Shown piece by piece: positions 16,040 to 23,688 of a stretch of DNA of 45,625 nucleotides; the first letter of the stretch is position 1; each line of letters starts with the position of its first letter. The notes under the pieces are model-generated. The model searched no databases and was not told where the DNA came from. It saw only the letters and a list, made by a program, of their open reading frames with translations. A program made the translations under genes and the position numbers. This stretch comes from SIG459 sp045538735 (GTDB lineage Bacteria > Bacillota > Clostridia > Oscillospirales > Oscillospiraceae). The stretch spans positions 1 through 45,625 of the forward strand of contig JAZSRY010000028.1 of the NCBI GenBank assembly GCA_045538735.1, given 5' to 3'.

Positions 16040-16915
16040 ATGAAGAACACAAACAACTACAGCGAGGTGTTCTCTGAGTTATTAAAGTCTGAGTTTTTTA
16101 ATTCTGAACACTCACCATATAGATTCCTGGATTTGGTCAAGCAACATTACAAAGCTAATGATGATAGCCCATTTCCTACAATTCCGGAGTTGTTTCCAGG
16201 AAAAACTAATTCGTGGCTGAGTAAAGAATTGCAAAAATGGAAAAAGAAGTTAAGACCAGAGGAAGACTCGTTTAACCCAACCGTGCAAAACCTATTTATT
16301 TTTTGTAAGATCACTGGCAAAACTCCCAACACAGTGCTAATGCCGGATCGAGTGTACTACGGACCAGATCAAATTGAATATTTATCGTTCGAAGCGGTAA
16401 AAAGTTTGGTTCAATACCTTCAAACCATTGACCACCTGGAACAGAATTTTACGGTGCCAGTTTTGTATGCCCCAGAATCAATGACCTCTGCTTTTTTGGT
16501 GATTTACAGTCGCAGCATCAACCAAAAAGAAAGTATATACATCCGCTTTTTATTGTCCTCTGTTGAACAGTGTGATGCGAACGGAGACGGAGATGAATCA
16601 GGCGGAATAACTTCAGTACCTATTACGACAAACAATACAATGGGCGAAGTAAAGGTTACATCTTCTTCGACAACTTTTGCTGAGTTGAGGGATGTTTATG
16701 ATAGAATGTGCGATGAATTCAGATGGGCTCAATCAGATTTAAGAACGGTTGTCGTTGATGACTTTTACTCCGAATTCCTGAGTTGGCTTCGGAGCCGTGA
16801 TATGCGTGATTGTGAATTAACCAAATACTTTCCAACAGATGCCGTGGTTTGCACCGAATCCGGCGTAAGTGCTTTGGATGTAATAAGAAATAAAACCCAA
16901 GAATATGAACGTTAA
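16040..16915 (+). CDS. Unknown protein, possible DNA-binding regulator
   Basis: 291 residues, no confident family. The N-terminal about 100 residues contain LWS-type helices and FNPTVQNLFIFCKITGKTPNTVLMP (in parts), which resembles the C-terminal part of Cro/CI-like domains, so it may regulate the module; this is weak. The middle is low-complexity (Asp/Gly/Ser/Thr-rich, about 175-205), and the C-terminus is again folded-looking. ATG 16040 follows AAGGGG; a TTG six bases earlier is less likely. It begins 13 bases after the 209-residue gene, so the two form an operon that ends at the hairpin 16945-16977. Confidence 0.75.
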   Translation: MKNTNNYSEVFSELLKSEFFNSEHSPYRFLDLVKQHYKANDDSPFPTIPELFPGKTNSWLSKELQKWKKKLRPEEDSFNPTVQNLFIFCKITGKTPNTVLMPDRVYYGPDQIEYLSFEAVKSLVQYLQTIDHLEQNFTVPVLYAPESMTSAFLVIYSRSINQKESIYIRFLLSSVEQCDANGDGDESGGITSVPITTNNTMGEVKVTSSSTTFAELRDVYDRMCDEFRWAQSDLRTVVVDDFYSEFLSWLRSRDMRDCELTKYFPTDAVVCTESGVSALDVIRNKTQEYER

Positions 16916-16944
16916 GCAATTATTCTGACAGTAGATTAATTAAT

Positions 16945-16977
16945 AACGCCCACCGGTCAATCTGATCGGTGGGCGTT
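16945..16977. terminator. Hairpin between convergent genes
   Basis: Perfect 11-base arms (AACGCCCACCG at 16945-16955, complement 16967-16977) around an 11-base loop, lying between the ends of convergent genes. The T content after the stem is weak (TTATTAATT on the minus strand), so termination is likely but not certain. Confidence 0.6.
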
Positions 16978-16991
16978 GTGCATCTATTCGA

Positions 16992-17255
16992 TTATTCTTC
17001 CATGACCTCTAACATTATTCTTGCCCCCAGCTTAAAGCTGTTTTGAAATATCAAGCAATCCGTGATGGTTTGATATTCTCGCACACAATCAGTGTATTTC
17101 TCAAACAACTCCTTCTGCTCGTCTGTCATGGTGGCTTTGAGCTTTTCTTCATTTCTGCAAATCAGCTCCAATAGTTTCTTGTATTCTTTGTAAGATGATG
17201 TATCGTACTCAGTCGGCTCGATATTGCCGTACCAAAATTCTTCAAGGATTCTCAT
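16992..17255 (-). CDS. DUF6809 family small protein
   Basis: 87 residues beginning MRILEEFWYGNIEPTEYD, the characteristic start of DUF6809 proteins, followed by a charged helical region. Such genes are common on clostridial mobile elements; their function is unknown. The start overlaps the stop of the TnpV gene by four bases (ATGA), so both are translated from one message. It lies at the right edge of the acquired island. Confidence 0.85.
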   Translation of the reverse strand: MRILEEFWYGNIEPTEYDTSSYKEYKKLLELICRNEEKLKATMTDEQKELFEKYTDCVREYQTITDCLIFQNSFKLGARIMLEVMEE

Positions 17256-17617
17256 ACTGCATCCTCCTCGTAAATCATTTCTCGAAGGATGATTTCCTCT
17301 GCTCGGTTGCGGATGCTGTTCATGGCTCCTACCCATGCCATCTGATTGTGCTGCTTCATGCGCTCTGTCACGCCCTCAGCGGATTTCATTTGCTCAATGA
17401 TTAATTTAAGGCGGTGTTGTGCCTGCTCGTTCAAATCAGCCAGATATGTCCAAAGCTGACCGCTGAGAACAAGGTCGTTAAAGCGGATCGGACAATGTTC
17501 TTTCAAATACTCTCGGTACATTCGTCCCCACCGACCAATAGGTCTGTTTTCCTCCGGTAAGCGAATATCGGGAATATAGTAATCACCACAACGAATATAG
17601 TTCAGTTCGTGCATCAT
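17252..17617 (-). CDS. tnpV: TnpV-type transposon-encoded protein
   Basis: 121 residues: LNYIRCGDYYIPDIRLPEE at the N-terminus, then GRWGRMYREYLKEHCPIRFNDLVLSGQLW and a C-terminal AWVGAMNSIRNRAEEIILREMIY element, the pattern of TnpV proteins first named on Tn4451-type mobilisable transposons. TnpV is an accessory protein of unknown role, not the recombinase. ATG 17617 follows GGAGG by five bases; a second ATG directly after is also possible. With DUF6809 it marks the right end of the mobile segment. No recombinase gene is present in the window. Confidence 0.85.
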   Translation of the reverse strand: MMHELNYIRCGDYYIPDIRLPEENRPIGRWGRMYREYLKEHCPIRFNDLVLSGQLWTYLADLNEQAQHRLKLIIEQMKSAEGVTERMKQHNQMAWVGAMNSIRNRAEEIILREMIYEEDAV

Positions 17618-17804
17618 ATGTACCTCCAATAAGATTCAAACATTCTGTTAAAGATAGAAAAAGGCGATACCTGGTTGTAAAAACCAAGTATCGCCAATTT
17701 TTCTTGTCGCACTCCTGTACGGCAGCTACCCTATGCCAGTAATGTTCTCATACTGTCTTATTGGAAACTACCCTCGGGGAGCTTTTTTATTGGCTGAAAT
17801 CAGC
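17618..17804. other. Probable right boundary of the acquired island
   Basis: No gene. It contains a strong hairpin (17661-17702), two similar CTACCCT motifs at about 17727 and 17769, and CCCTCGGGGAGC followed by six T residues (about 17771-17788). The base composition changes here from AT-rich island to chromosome. The last motif looks like half of an intrinsic terminator for the MtaA-like gene whose other half has been replaced, which would place the junction near 17765-17775. This is an inference. Confidence 0.35.
17661..17702. terminator. Bidirectional terminator hairpin upstream of tnpV
   Basis: GGCGATAC with TGGTT pairs with AACCA and GTATCGCC (17663-17695, one mismatch). T runs follow on both strands (17698-17702 on plus; the A run 17658-17662 on minus). 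It would insulate tnpV from transcription arriving from the chromosome. Confidence 0.7.
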
Positions 17805-18809
17805 TTAGCGGTTGTAGAACTCCTCAACAGCACCGAAGAAAGCGTCGATGTTGGCCCAGGGAGACTGGGGAGGAATGTCGCAGCCGGTGGAGATGCAGAA
17901 GTTGGGAGCATAGTTGCAGCTCTCGAGAACATTGAGGGTTGCCTCGCGTACGGACTCGGGGGTGCCGTTGCAGATCTGGCCTGCGGGGTCAACGTTACCC
18001 ATAACGAGAACATCGGCGGGAGCGTGGGGAATCATCTCGGTGAGGGGAACAGCGTTGCCGAAGTGGTAAGCCATTGCGCCGCAGGAGAAGATGGAATCGG
18101 TCATCAGGTTGATGTTGTTGCCGCAGTTGTGGTAAACGACGAGGAAGTTCTCGTCCTGAACAGCGTCAACGATCTCCTTAACATAGGGAGCGGAGAACTC
18201 TGCGCAGAGGTTGGGGGAGAGCATACCTGCGAGGGGCTCAGCCATAACAACGCCGTTTGCGCCGACAGCCTTGTAAGCCTTGATGTAGTCGATGAGGAAG
18301 TCGGTGCACTTTCTGAGAACGATGTGAACGGTGTCGGGATCAGCATAGCAGAGAATCATAGCCTCGCTGACATCGAGGATACGGCCTGCGAGAGAGTAAG
18401 GTCCGATAACGCCTGCGAAGATGGGGCGGTCGGTGATGAGTTCCTTGGCCTGACGGATAGCATCGATGTAGATGCCGGTGCGGGCAGCGCCGATTTCGGG
18501 GATGGCGAGCTCTTCTGCCTCGTCCTCGTCGGTAACGATGGAGCCGACAACAGTGGGAACTTCGTCATCGGAGAAGCGGACGGTGGAACCAAAAGCTTCG
18601 GCCTCAACGGAAAGGTCCATAAGGCTGACAGCTGCGGCAGTGTCAACGCGGTCAGCGATCATCTTCATGCCCTTTGCCTGGCTTTCGGCGCTGGAGATGA
18701 GTTCGCGGACGGTGATTCCCATGAGCTGGACGGAGGGGAAGGAGAGAACGGGGGTGGCCTTTTTCTTTGCGGTGGCGATCATCTGATCTTTCCATGCGTA
18801 CATGTTCAT
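17805..18809 (-). CDS. MtaA/UroD-family corrinoid methyltransferase-like protein
   Basis: 334 residues of the uroporphyrinogen decarboxylase/MtaA superfamily. The zinc-site pattern of the MtaA/CmuA methyltransferases is visible: H227-x-C229 in VVYHNCGN and C310 in STGCDIP, together with VMAEPLAG and GNVDPAG. These enzymes move methyl groups between a corrinoid protein and a thiol such as coenzyme M or an equivalent. ATG 18809 is supported by GAAAGGAA; upstream ATGs lack a site. No corrinoid protein, MtaB-like partner or activator is adjacent, so the substrate is unknown. It is a single-gene unit beside the boundary of the acquired island. Confidence 0.85.
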   Translation of the reverse strand: MNMYAWKDQMIATAKKKATPVLSFPSVQLMGITVRELISSAESQAKGMKMIADRVDTAAAVSLMDLSVEAEAFGSTVRFSDDEVPTVVGSIVTDEDEAEELAIPEIGAARTGIYIDAIRQAKELITDRPIFAGVIGPYSLAGRILDVSEAMILCYADPDTVHIVLRKCTDFLIDYIKAYKAVGANGVVMAEPLAGMLSPNLCAEFSAPYVKEIVDAVQDENFLVVYHNCGNNINLMTDSIFSCGAMAYHFGNAVPLTEMIPHAPADVLVMGNVDPAGQICNGTPESVREATLNVLESCNYAPNFCISTGCDIPPQSPWANIDAFFGAVEEFYNR

Positions 18810-18970
18810 AGTGTATGTTCCTTTCATTGAGCCCGCAGGCATTTATTTTACTTTATCAGTATAATTTTTTTAGTCACAGATGTATATAACTTTTTCTACT
18901 TTTTTGTAATAATTTTTTCTAATAATAAAAGGCTTCCAAGAAATTTGCAATTTTGGGTAGCTTTTAAGCA

Positions 18971-19225
18971 TTATTTTTTGCCGAAAAGGGAGAAGCCCTT
19001 CTTGGCGTTTTCCGTGCGGTAGCTCTTTACGGTGAAGCCGATATCCTCAACGGCGGCGCGGACGGCGACCTCGTCGGGAGAGTCGGAAACGGTGAACTCA
19101 GTGATGCCGTCCTTGGCAGAGGAAGAGATACTGCGGGGAGCGGCAATTGCCTTTACGGCGTTGTTGACGCGGTTTTCGCACATGGGGCAATGCATGCCCT
19201 CAACTTCCATTATAACCTTAACCAT
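18971..19225 (-). CDS. Heavy-metal-associated (HMA) domain protein
   Basis: 84 residues with one HMA/CopZ-like domain: VKVIMEVEGMHCPMCENRVNNAV, the GMxCxxC metal site at about residues 10-15. The C-terminal extension ends in a basic, glycine-containing tail. Such proteins carry Cu(I) or a similar soft metal to a P-type ATPase or regulator; no ATPase gene is next to it. ATG 19225 follows GGAGG by eight bases. Transcribed from a strong promoter divergent to the coiled-coil/GNAT gene. Confidence 0.9.
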   Translation of the reverse strand: MVKVIMEVEGMHCPMCENRVNNAVKAIAAPRSISSSAKDGITEFTVSDSPDEVAVRAAVEDIGFTVKSYRTENAKKGFSLFGKK

Positions 19226-19256
19226 TGCAGAAACCTCCATGAGTTGTATATGGATA

Positions 19257-19285
19257 ATTTTATCAAAGTAAAAAATAACTGTCAA
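19257..19285 (-). promoter_or_regulatory. Sigma-A promoter of the HMA gene
   Basis: On the minus strand TTGACA (19280-19285), 17 bases, TAAAAT (19257-19262), 31 bases before the start codon. Near-consensus. Confidence 0.85.
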
Positions 19286-19313
19286 GAAAGGCGTCTTTGG
19301 AATGTCTTAACTC

Positions 19314-19342
19314 TTGCGAAAGCGGCTTTCAACTGGTATAAT
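19314..19342 (+). promoter_or_regulatory. Sigma-A promoter of the coiled-coil/GNAT gene
   Basis: TTGCGA (19314-19319), 17 bases, TATAAT (19337-19342), 33 bases before ATG 19376. Confidence 0.8.
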
Positions 19343-19375
19343 TTCTATATTAATGTTTCTGAAAGGAGACTGCAA

Positions 19376-20725
19376 ATGGAACATGATGCAAGACTTGGCC
19401 TTCTTCGCCTAAGACTGGACCGAATGACCCAGCTTGAAGCCGCTATGGGTGACCTTATCGTTCAGCGCATTGAGCTTGGCGTAAAGGTGCGTGAACTGGA
19501 GGCTGTTAAAAACTCAATTCAGAGCAAGGCTCAGGGCGGAAGCCTGGCCCACTTCTTCTATGATGTTGTTTACCACCGCGGCGAGATGATGGCACTGGAA
19601 GATGCCATCAGAGTCAGCACTGCCGGTGTTAAATACGATATCGCAGTTAAGGAATATAACTATGTCTGCTCTCTCATAGAGCGTTTTCAGGCAGAGCGCG
19701 ACACCCATAACTACAGTTATCAGGAATATGATGAAGCCCGTAGCAGAAAAATTGCCCATTTCAAGAGCATGGGTAAGGATAACGCAGAGGAGCTCATCGA
19801 TCTTGAGGAGCATATAGAGGGTTATGCCAAGCAGCTGCGCGAAATAGGCGAAACCGTTGCCGTGGGCGAGAGAGCTCTTGCAAGCGCGGGAGAGCTTATT
19901 GACGGCCTTAACTCCAGCGACAGTCTCGGCGTTTTCAAGTTTGAAGGCGAGAGAACTGCCGAGGAATGGATAGCCATTTTCGACGAGGCACAGGGCTGGA
20001 TTGAAAAGCTCCAGATAGAGCTTCGCGACTTCAAGACCGAACTTTCCGATGTTACCATCAATTCCGACATCAGACGCCAGAGCGATGATTACCTCAAGTT
20101 TGCGGATACCTTCCTTGACCATCTTTTCTCCGACTGGGCTATACAGAAGCAGAGAGCGGAGACAAGATATTATGTGGAGGATTTGCGTGACAGTATTCAG
20201 GCGATGCTGGCTCAGCTTTCTATGGAGGCGGGAATCGCCCAGCGCGCCAAAGCAAGAGCCGAGGCCAGATATGACGATATGCTGAAGGCGGCGATTATTA
20301 TCCGCACTGCCAAAGTGGAAGACGCCGGGCAGCTTGAGCTTCTCAATGCCGAATTCAACGGTGCGGGAAAGACCACTCTTGAAAATATAAAAGCCTCTCT
20401 GGAATTCAACAAGGGCGAAATCGTCATTGTTGCCGAGGAGGCAGGAGTTCTCAACGGATTTTTGTGCCTGCAGCTTAAAAAGTCATTCTGCTACGATGCA
20501 TATATGCCCGAGATAAGTGAGGTTTATGTCCGTCATGAGCAGAGGAAAAAGGGCATTGCAAGCTCCATGATAGCTTTTGCAGAGAATCTGTGTATGGGCA
20601 GCTATCCCTCAAAGGAAATCAGCGTTATTACGGGAGCTGCCAACAGCGTTGCTCAAACCGTATATGAGCGCATTGGCTTCAGAGATGTTGGTGAGAAGCA
20701 TCTTTCAAAGGTTCTCGCCGAGTGA
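19376..20725 (+). CDS. Long coiled-coil protein with C-terminal GNAT acetyltransferase
   Basis: 449 residues. Residues 1 to about 305 are almost entirely helical and heptad-like, with many Glu, Arg, Leu and Ala. From about 307 a GNAT fold follows: IIIRTAKVEDAGQLELLN, a central VIVAEEAGVLNGFLCL strand pair, and motif A EVYVRHEQRKKGIASSM with the R/QxxGxA acetyl-CoA site, ending in VYERIGF. ATG 19376 is set by AAAGGAG; readings extending upstream would cross the promoter. GNATs normally have 140-180 residues, so the long coiled-coil part is unusual and may position the enzyme on a target or mediate oligomerisation. The substrate is unknown. Single-gene unit closed by a terminator at 20740. Confidence 0.85.
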   Translation: MEHDARLGLLRLRLDRMTQLEAAMGDLIVQRIELGVKVRELEAVKNSIQSKAQGGSLAHFFYDVVYHRGEMMALEDAIRVSTAGVKYDIAVKEYNYVCSLIERFQAERDTHNYSYQEYDEARSRKIAHFKSMGKDNAEELIDLEEHIEGYAKQLREIGETVAVGERALASAGELIDGLNSSDSLGVFKFEGERTAEEWIAIFDEAQGWIEKLQIELRDFKTELSDVTINSDIRRQSDDYLKFADTFLDHLFSDWAIQKQRAETRYYVEDLRDSIQAMLAQLSMEAGIAQRAKARAEARYDDMLKAAIIIRTAKVEDAGQLELLNAEFNGAGKTTLENIKASLEFNKGEIVIVAEEAGVLNGFLCLQLKKSFCYDAYMPEISEVYVRHEQRKKGIASSMIAFAENLCMGSYPSKEISVITGAANSVAQTVYERIGFRDVGEKHLSKVLAE

Positions 20726-20727
20726 AA

Positions 20728-20913
20728 TTAAATAAAACAAAAAGGCACGCAAGGGGATTCGTCCCACTTTCGTGCCTTTTGTCTGTTATATGCCTTGGGG
20801 TTGGGGCTTTTTCTTGTGACGGGATTGAGTCCGTTCCAGCTTCCGCGTCTGAGTGCGTCGGCTTCCCGCTTGGCTTTCTTGGAAAGCTTTTCATAGGGTA
20901 TAAATTTTTCCAT
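20728..20913 (-). CDS. Small basic conserved protein
   Basis: 61 residues: MEKFIPYEKLSKKAKREADALRR, then RGSWNGLNPVTRKSPNPKAYNRQKARKW. It is very basic, and the pattern is one I have seen in small conserved proteins of clostridia, so I take it as real. AAAGGAG lies seven bases upstream of ATG 20913. Its last codons coincide with the terminator of the convergent GNAT gene, so its C-terminus (VPFCFI) is dictated by that hairpin. Function unknown; nucleic-acid binding would suit the charge. Confidence 0.75.
   Translation of the reverse strand: MEKFIPYEKLSKKAKREADALRRGSWNGLNPVTRKSPNPKAYNRQKARKWDESPCVPFCFI
20740..20780. terminator. Terminator of the GNAT gene, overlapping a small gene
   Basis: AAAAGGCACG (20740-20749) pairs with CGTGCCTTTT (20771-20780). 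The stem has A/T-rich ends and can act in both directions; it lies inside the 3' end of the convergent small gene. Confidence 0.7.
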
Positions 20914-20991
20914 ATGTTTTCTCCTTTTCTTTTGATTTCGATTTGATTATAGCATAAAGGTCAGAGAAAGTCAAATGCGGACAGCAATGGT

Positions 20992-21019
20992 TTGACAAAA
21001 GTGATTAATGTGTTAATAT
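20992..21019 (+). promoter_or_regulatory. Promoter of the 192-residue membrane protein gene
   Basis: TTGACA (20992-20997), 16 bases, TAATAT (21014-21019), 34 bases before ATG 21054. Confidence 0.7.
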
Positions 21020-21053
21020 ATAAGAGCTATTATCAGAGAGTGAGGACATTTAT

Positions 21054-21632
21054 ATGGATAGCTATATTCAGAAGAGAACAGAGCGTATAAAAACTTTGCA
21101 GCTCACCATTATTATAAAATATTCCCTTTGTGTTTTTCTGCTCATGTCTCTGCCCCTTTGGATTTCCGCAATGATAGCCCAGCCCGCCCCCGAAACATGG
21201 CAGCAGGCGGAGCTTGTATGCTCCGAAGTGAAAGAGGAAGAGGGCAGAAAGACCACCTATGGCCTTTTGATGGCCGAGACCGGTGAGAGCTATTTGTTTG
21301 ATAACACCCTTATCAGCTATGAGCAGCTTGCTGAGGCTGTGGAAAGCGGAGATGAGTGCAGCGTGGTGTATGCCGAGGGTGCAGGTGATGTCCGCCTGGG
21401 CAAAGCCATCAGCGTTGAAGGCAGCAGCATAATTGACGAAGAATTTGCTGCTCAGCAGTGGGCAAAAAGCCGTAGGACCGGCTATATGACCATGGCAGGT
21501 ATTGTTGTTGCTGCGCTGGTAGCCCTTCTGCTTATTGACAGAATCTGGTGCAAGGGCGAAAAGCTGGAAATCAAACAGCTTAAGGCTGAGATTGCAAAAC
21601 GAGAAAACAAAATTGCCGAGCGCAAAGCATAA
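21054..21632 (+). CDS. Two-pass membrane protein of unknown function
   Basis: 192 residues. A basic N-terminus precedes a first membrane segment (about 18-41); an extracytoplasmic domain of about 100 acidic residues follows; a second segment (about 145-162) and a basic coiled-coil tail (KLEIKQLKAEIAKRENKIAERK) complete it. The outer domain has a YGLLMAETGESYLFDN beta-like element, but I recognise no family. GAGGAC lies about seven bases before the ATG. It is a single-gene unit with its own promoter and a strong terminator. Confidence 0.8.
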   Translation: MDSYIQKRTERIKTLQLTIIIKYSLCVFLLMSLPLWISAMIAQPAPETWQQAELVCSEVKEEEGRKTTYGLLMAETGESYLFDNTLISYEQLAEAVESGDECSVVYAEGAGDVRLGKAISVEGSSIIDEEFAAQQWAKSRRTGYMTMAGIVVAALVALLLIDRIWCKGEKLEIKQLKAEIAKRENKIAERKA

Positions 21633-21673
21633 TATAAATAAGAGCGGTGCATCTGCACCGCTCTTATTTATAT
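21632..21673. terminator. Bidirectional terminator
   Basis: Perfect 19-base arms (21632-21650 and 21655-21673) with a four-base loop. AT-rich outer parts give A and U tracts on both strands. Placed between convergent genes. Confidence 0.95.
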
Positions 21674-21687
21674 TATATTGCTCGGGC

Positions 21688-22185
21688 TCAGCCCGCCTGC
21701 TTCAGAATATCATAAAATTCATAAACGCGCTCTTCTGTGATTCTTGCAGCTTCACCGCTTGTAATAAGGACATACATTGAGCCTCCTTCGAATTCCTTGC
21801 CGGATTCTTGAACAGCCTTTTCCTTGTCGTTTATCCATATGAGCTGTTCATCCAAAAGCCTGGAGAATTCTTCCTCGGGTAATGCGGCCTTCAGCTCGCC
21901 CCAAAGATAATTGAGGGCATCGTCCCAAAGCTCATAGAGCTGCTGAGATTTTATGTTCATTTCCGCCTGAGTAAATGCCTCCGTTTCCAAAGACAACTGT
22001 ATTGCATCGGAACTTTCTTTAAGAGCCGCCATATAAATATCAAGCTCGCTTTCCTTGCTCTCGGCAGGGACACTTACCTGAATCGGCGCAGCGGTCTCGG
22101 CAGGGGGAAGCTCTTGGGCATCATTGCCGCAGCCTGCAATAAAAAGAGCGAGCATCAGTATCGGTATAAAAATGAGTTTTTTCAT
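21688..22185 (-). CDS. LprI-family (DUF1311) lipoprotein
   Basis: 165 residues. Signal peptide with lipobox FIAGC (Cys19) and an acidic Ala/Pro/Glu-rich spacer. The C-terminal about 100 residues match the lysozyme-inhibitor LprI/DUF1311 pattern: TQAEMNIKSQQLYELWDDALNYLWGELKAALPEEEF, then LLDEQLIWINDKEKAVQE. Members sit on the outer face of the membrane or in the periplasm; a lysozyme-inhibitor role is known only for some. It overlaps the upstream membrane-protein gene by four bases, so they are co-translated. Confidence 0.85.
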   Translation of the reverse strand: MKKLIFIPILMLALFIAGCGNDAQELPPAETAAPIQVSVPAESKESELDIYMAALKESSDAIQLSLETEAFTQAEMNIKSQQLYELWDDALNYLWGELKAALPEEEFSRLLDEQLIWINDKEKAVQESGKEFEGGSMYVLITSGEAARITEERVYEFYDILKQAG

Positions 22186-22721
22186 AAAATTACCTCTTTT
22201 TTGATAAGCTTTATAATCCTTGGGCGGTTGTATCTCTGCATTATAACAAACATTCCGTCAAAACACGCGGCAAGAACGGAGGTCGCGGCAAACGCCGGAA
22301 AGGATCCGAAGGGTATTGCCCCAAGCAAAGGCAGAAAGCTCAGCAAAATTATGAGCTCATGCACAAGCTCGGCCTGACATGTGGCCTGAGCAATTTCGTC
22401 CCATGAATGGCTTTTCGGGTCAAAGCTTTTCGGGTCATATGTGCCCATTGCGCCCTTCCACTTTTTTACCCTGAGGGCTTTATAAAGCCTTTGTTCAAAA
22501 GCCTTCGGGCGAAACCAGGGAGCATTATAATTCACGTGGTTATGCAGCAGAAGGTTTATAACAAAACCCACGAGCAGCCGCATTATAAAATGGTATGCCG
22601 TTGTGCCTGCAGTGATTGACAATATAAGCAGCAAAGAGCTTGGCGCATTGGTATATAAAATGATAAAGAGCAGCGTCAGTAAAGCGGAAACCAGCGCGGA
22701 TATTTTCATAATTTTAGCCAC
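22182..22721 (-). CDS. CrtO-like membrane protein (glycosyl-diaponeurosporenoate acyltransferase family)
   Basis: 179 residues with about four membrane segments (about 8-27, 30-60, 118-140, 140-160). The central loop FRPKAFEQRLYKALRVKKWKGAMGTYDPKSF is the signature region of the family named after staphylococcal CrtO, an acyltransferase acting on glycosylated carotenoids. No carotenoid genes are nearby, so the real substrate is unknown and the family name should not be taken literally. Co-transcribed with the LprI-like lipoprotein. Confidence 0.7.
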   Translation of the reverse strand: MAKIMKISALVSALLTLLFIILYTNAPSSLLLILSITAGTTAYHFIMRLLVGFVINLLLHNHVNYNAPWFRPKAFEQRLYKALRVKKWKGAMGTYDPKSFDPKSHSWDEIAQATCQAELVHELIILLSFLPLLGAIPFGSFPAFAATSVLAACFDGMFVIMQRYNRPRIIKLIKKEVIL

Positions 22722-22750
22722 ATAATCACCTGCTTTTCTTAATTATGGCA

Positions 22751-23587
22751 CTATATGTTCAACATTATAAGCGCGGCAAGAATAAGGATCAGTGCCGTCC
22801 ATTGCAATCTGCGCAAACGCTCTTTGAACAGGCAGACACCGGCAAGTGTTACCACAAGTATGGATGCCACGCTGAATGTGGGATAGACGATTACAGCGGG
22901 TAAATGGTTCAGTGCCATCAACAGAAATTTGGCCGAAAAGAAATTGGGTATGCCGACCAGCACGCCGAACATCAAGGCATATTTGTCAGGACGCTCTTTC
23001 TTTCGAAGGATCAGCACAATACACAGCAAAAAGGCGCTCAGGAAGGTATAAAACAAAAACAGATCTGTATGTACCGCGGAGCCATATACCTCAAACACCT
23101 TGGACATGGCATCGGCGCTGCCTCCTGCCAGCAGCATCAGTACCAGTGGCAGTTTGGAACCGGAAAAAGATGTACCTTTTTCATAGTTGATCATAATGAT
23201 TGCACCCACTGCCAGAACAAATCCGATGCACTGCATACCGGTGGGAATTTCTGCGAAGAGAAAAACTGACAGAACAATGGGCACAAGAAGTCCCAACTTC
23301 ATAAACACAGAAGACAGTACAAGGCCGTTTTTGCGGGTGTTATACTGGAGTAGCACGAAGCCTGCAAGATACAGAATGCCATTGAACGCACCCATTGCCG
23401 CCGTCACAGGAAAACCGGCTGACCGGACGGGGAATAAGTGAAATTCTGCATAGAAGGCCCCCAGCAGCAGGCATGTCAGGTAATTCATTGCAAGCATACT
23501 GATATTGCCCCTCACTGTGCGAGAGCTGATACGCATAATAATGGCAATCAATGCACTGCTTGCAATTGCCAGAAATAAATAGGCCAT
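22751..23587 (-). CDS. EamA/DMT-family transporter
   Basis: 278 residues with about ten membrane helices in two EamA-like halves of about five each; the second half ends in PTFSVASILVVTLAGVCLFKERLRRLQW, typical of drug/metabolite transporters. Substrate unknown. ATG 23587 is preceded by GGTGAGG; a GTG start at 23599 with AAAGGCG is also possible. It ends 29 bases before the CrtO-like gene and may be in the same transcript. Confidence 0.85.
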   Translation of the reverse strand: MAYLFLAIASSALIAIIMRISSRTVRGNISMLAMNYLTCLLLGAFYAEFHLFPVRSAGFPVTAAMGAFNGILYLAGFVLLQYNTRKNGLVLSSVFMKLGLLVPIVLSVFLFAEIPTGMQCIGFVLAVGAIIMINYEKGTSFSGSKLPLVLMLLAGGSADAMSKVFEVYGSAVHTDLFLFYTFLSAFLLCIVLILRKKERPDKYALMFGVLVGIPNFFSAKFLLMALNHLPAVIVYPTFSVASILVVTLAGVCLFKERLRRLQWTALILILAALIMLNI

Positions 23588-23639
23588 GTAATGCCTCACC
23601 GCCTTTCTGGTATCATATCACAAAACGGCAGTATTGCAA

Positions 23640-23675
23640 CAAAACTTGGGGCGAGAGCAAGTCCCGCCCCAAGTT
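23640..23675 (-). terminator. Terminator of spoIVB
   Basis: ACTTGGGGCG (23644-23653) pairs with CGCCCCAAGT (23665-23674), followed by four T residues on the minus strand. It lies 14 bases after the spoIVB stop. Confidence 0.85.
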
Positions 23676-23688
23676 ATCAAGCTATATT

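Noticed and set aside
17733..18830. Long plus-strand frame opposite the MtaA-like gene
   Set aside because: It is antisense to a clearly recognised gene, is Gly/Ala/Val-rich without motifs, and results from codon composition.
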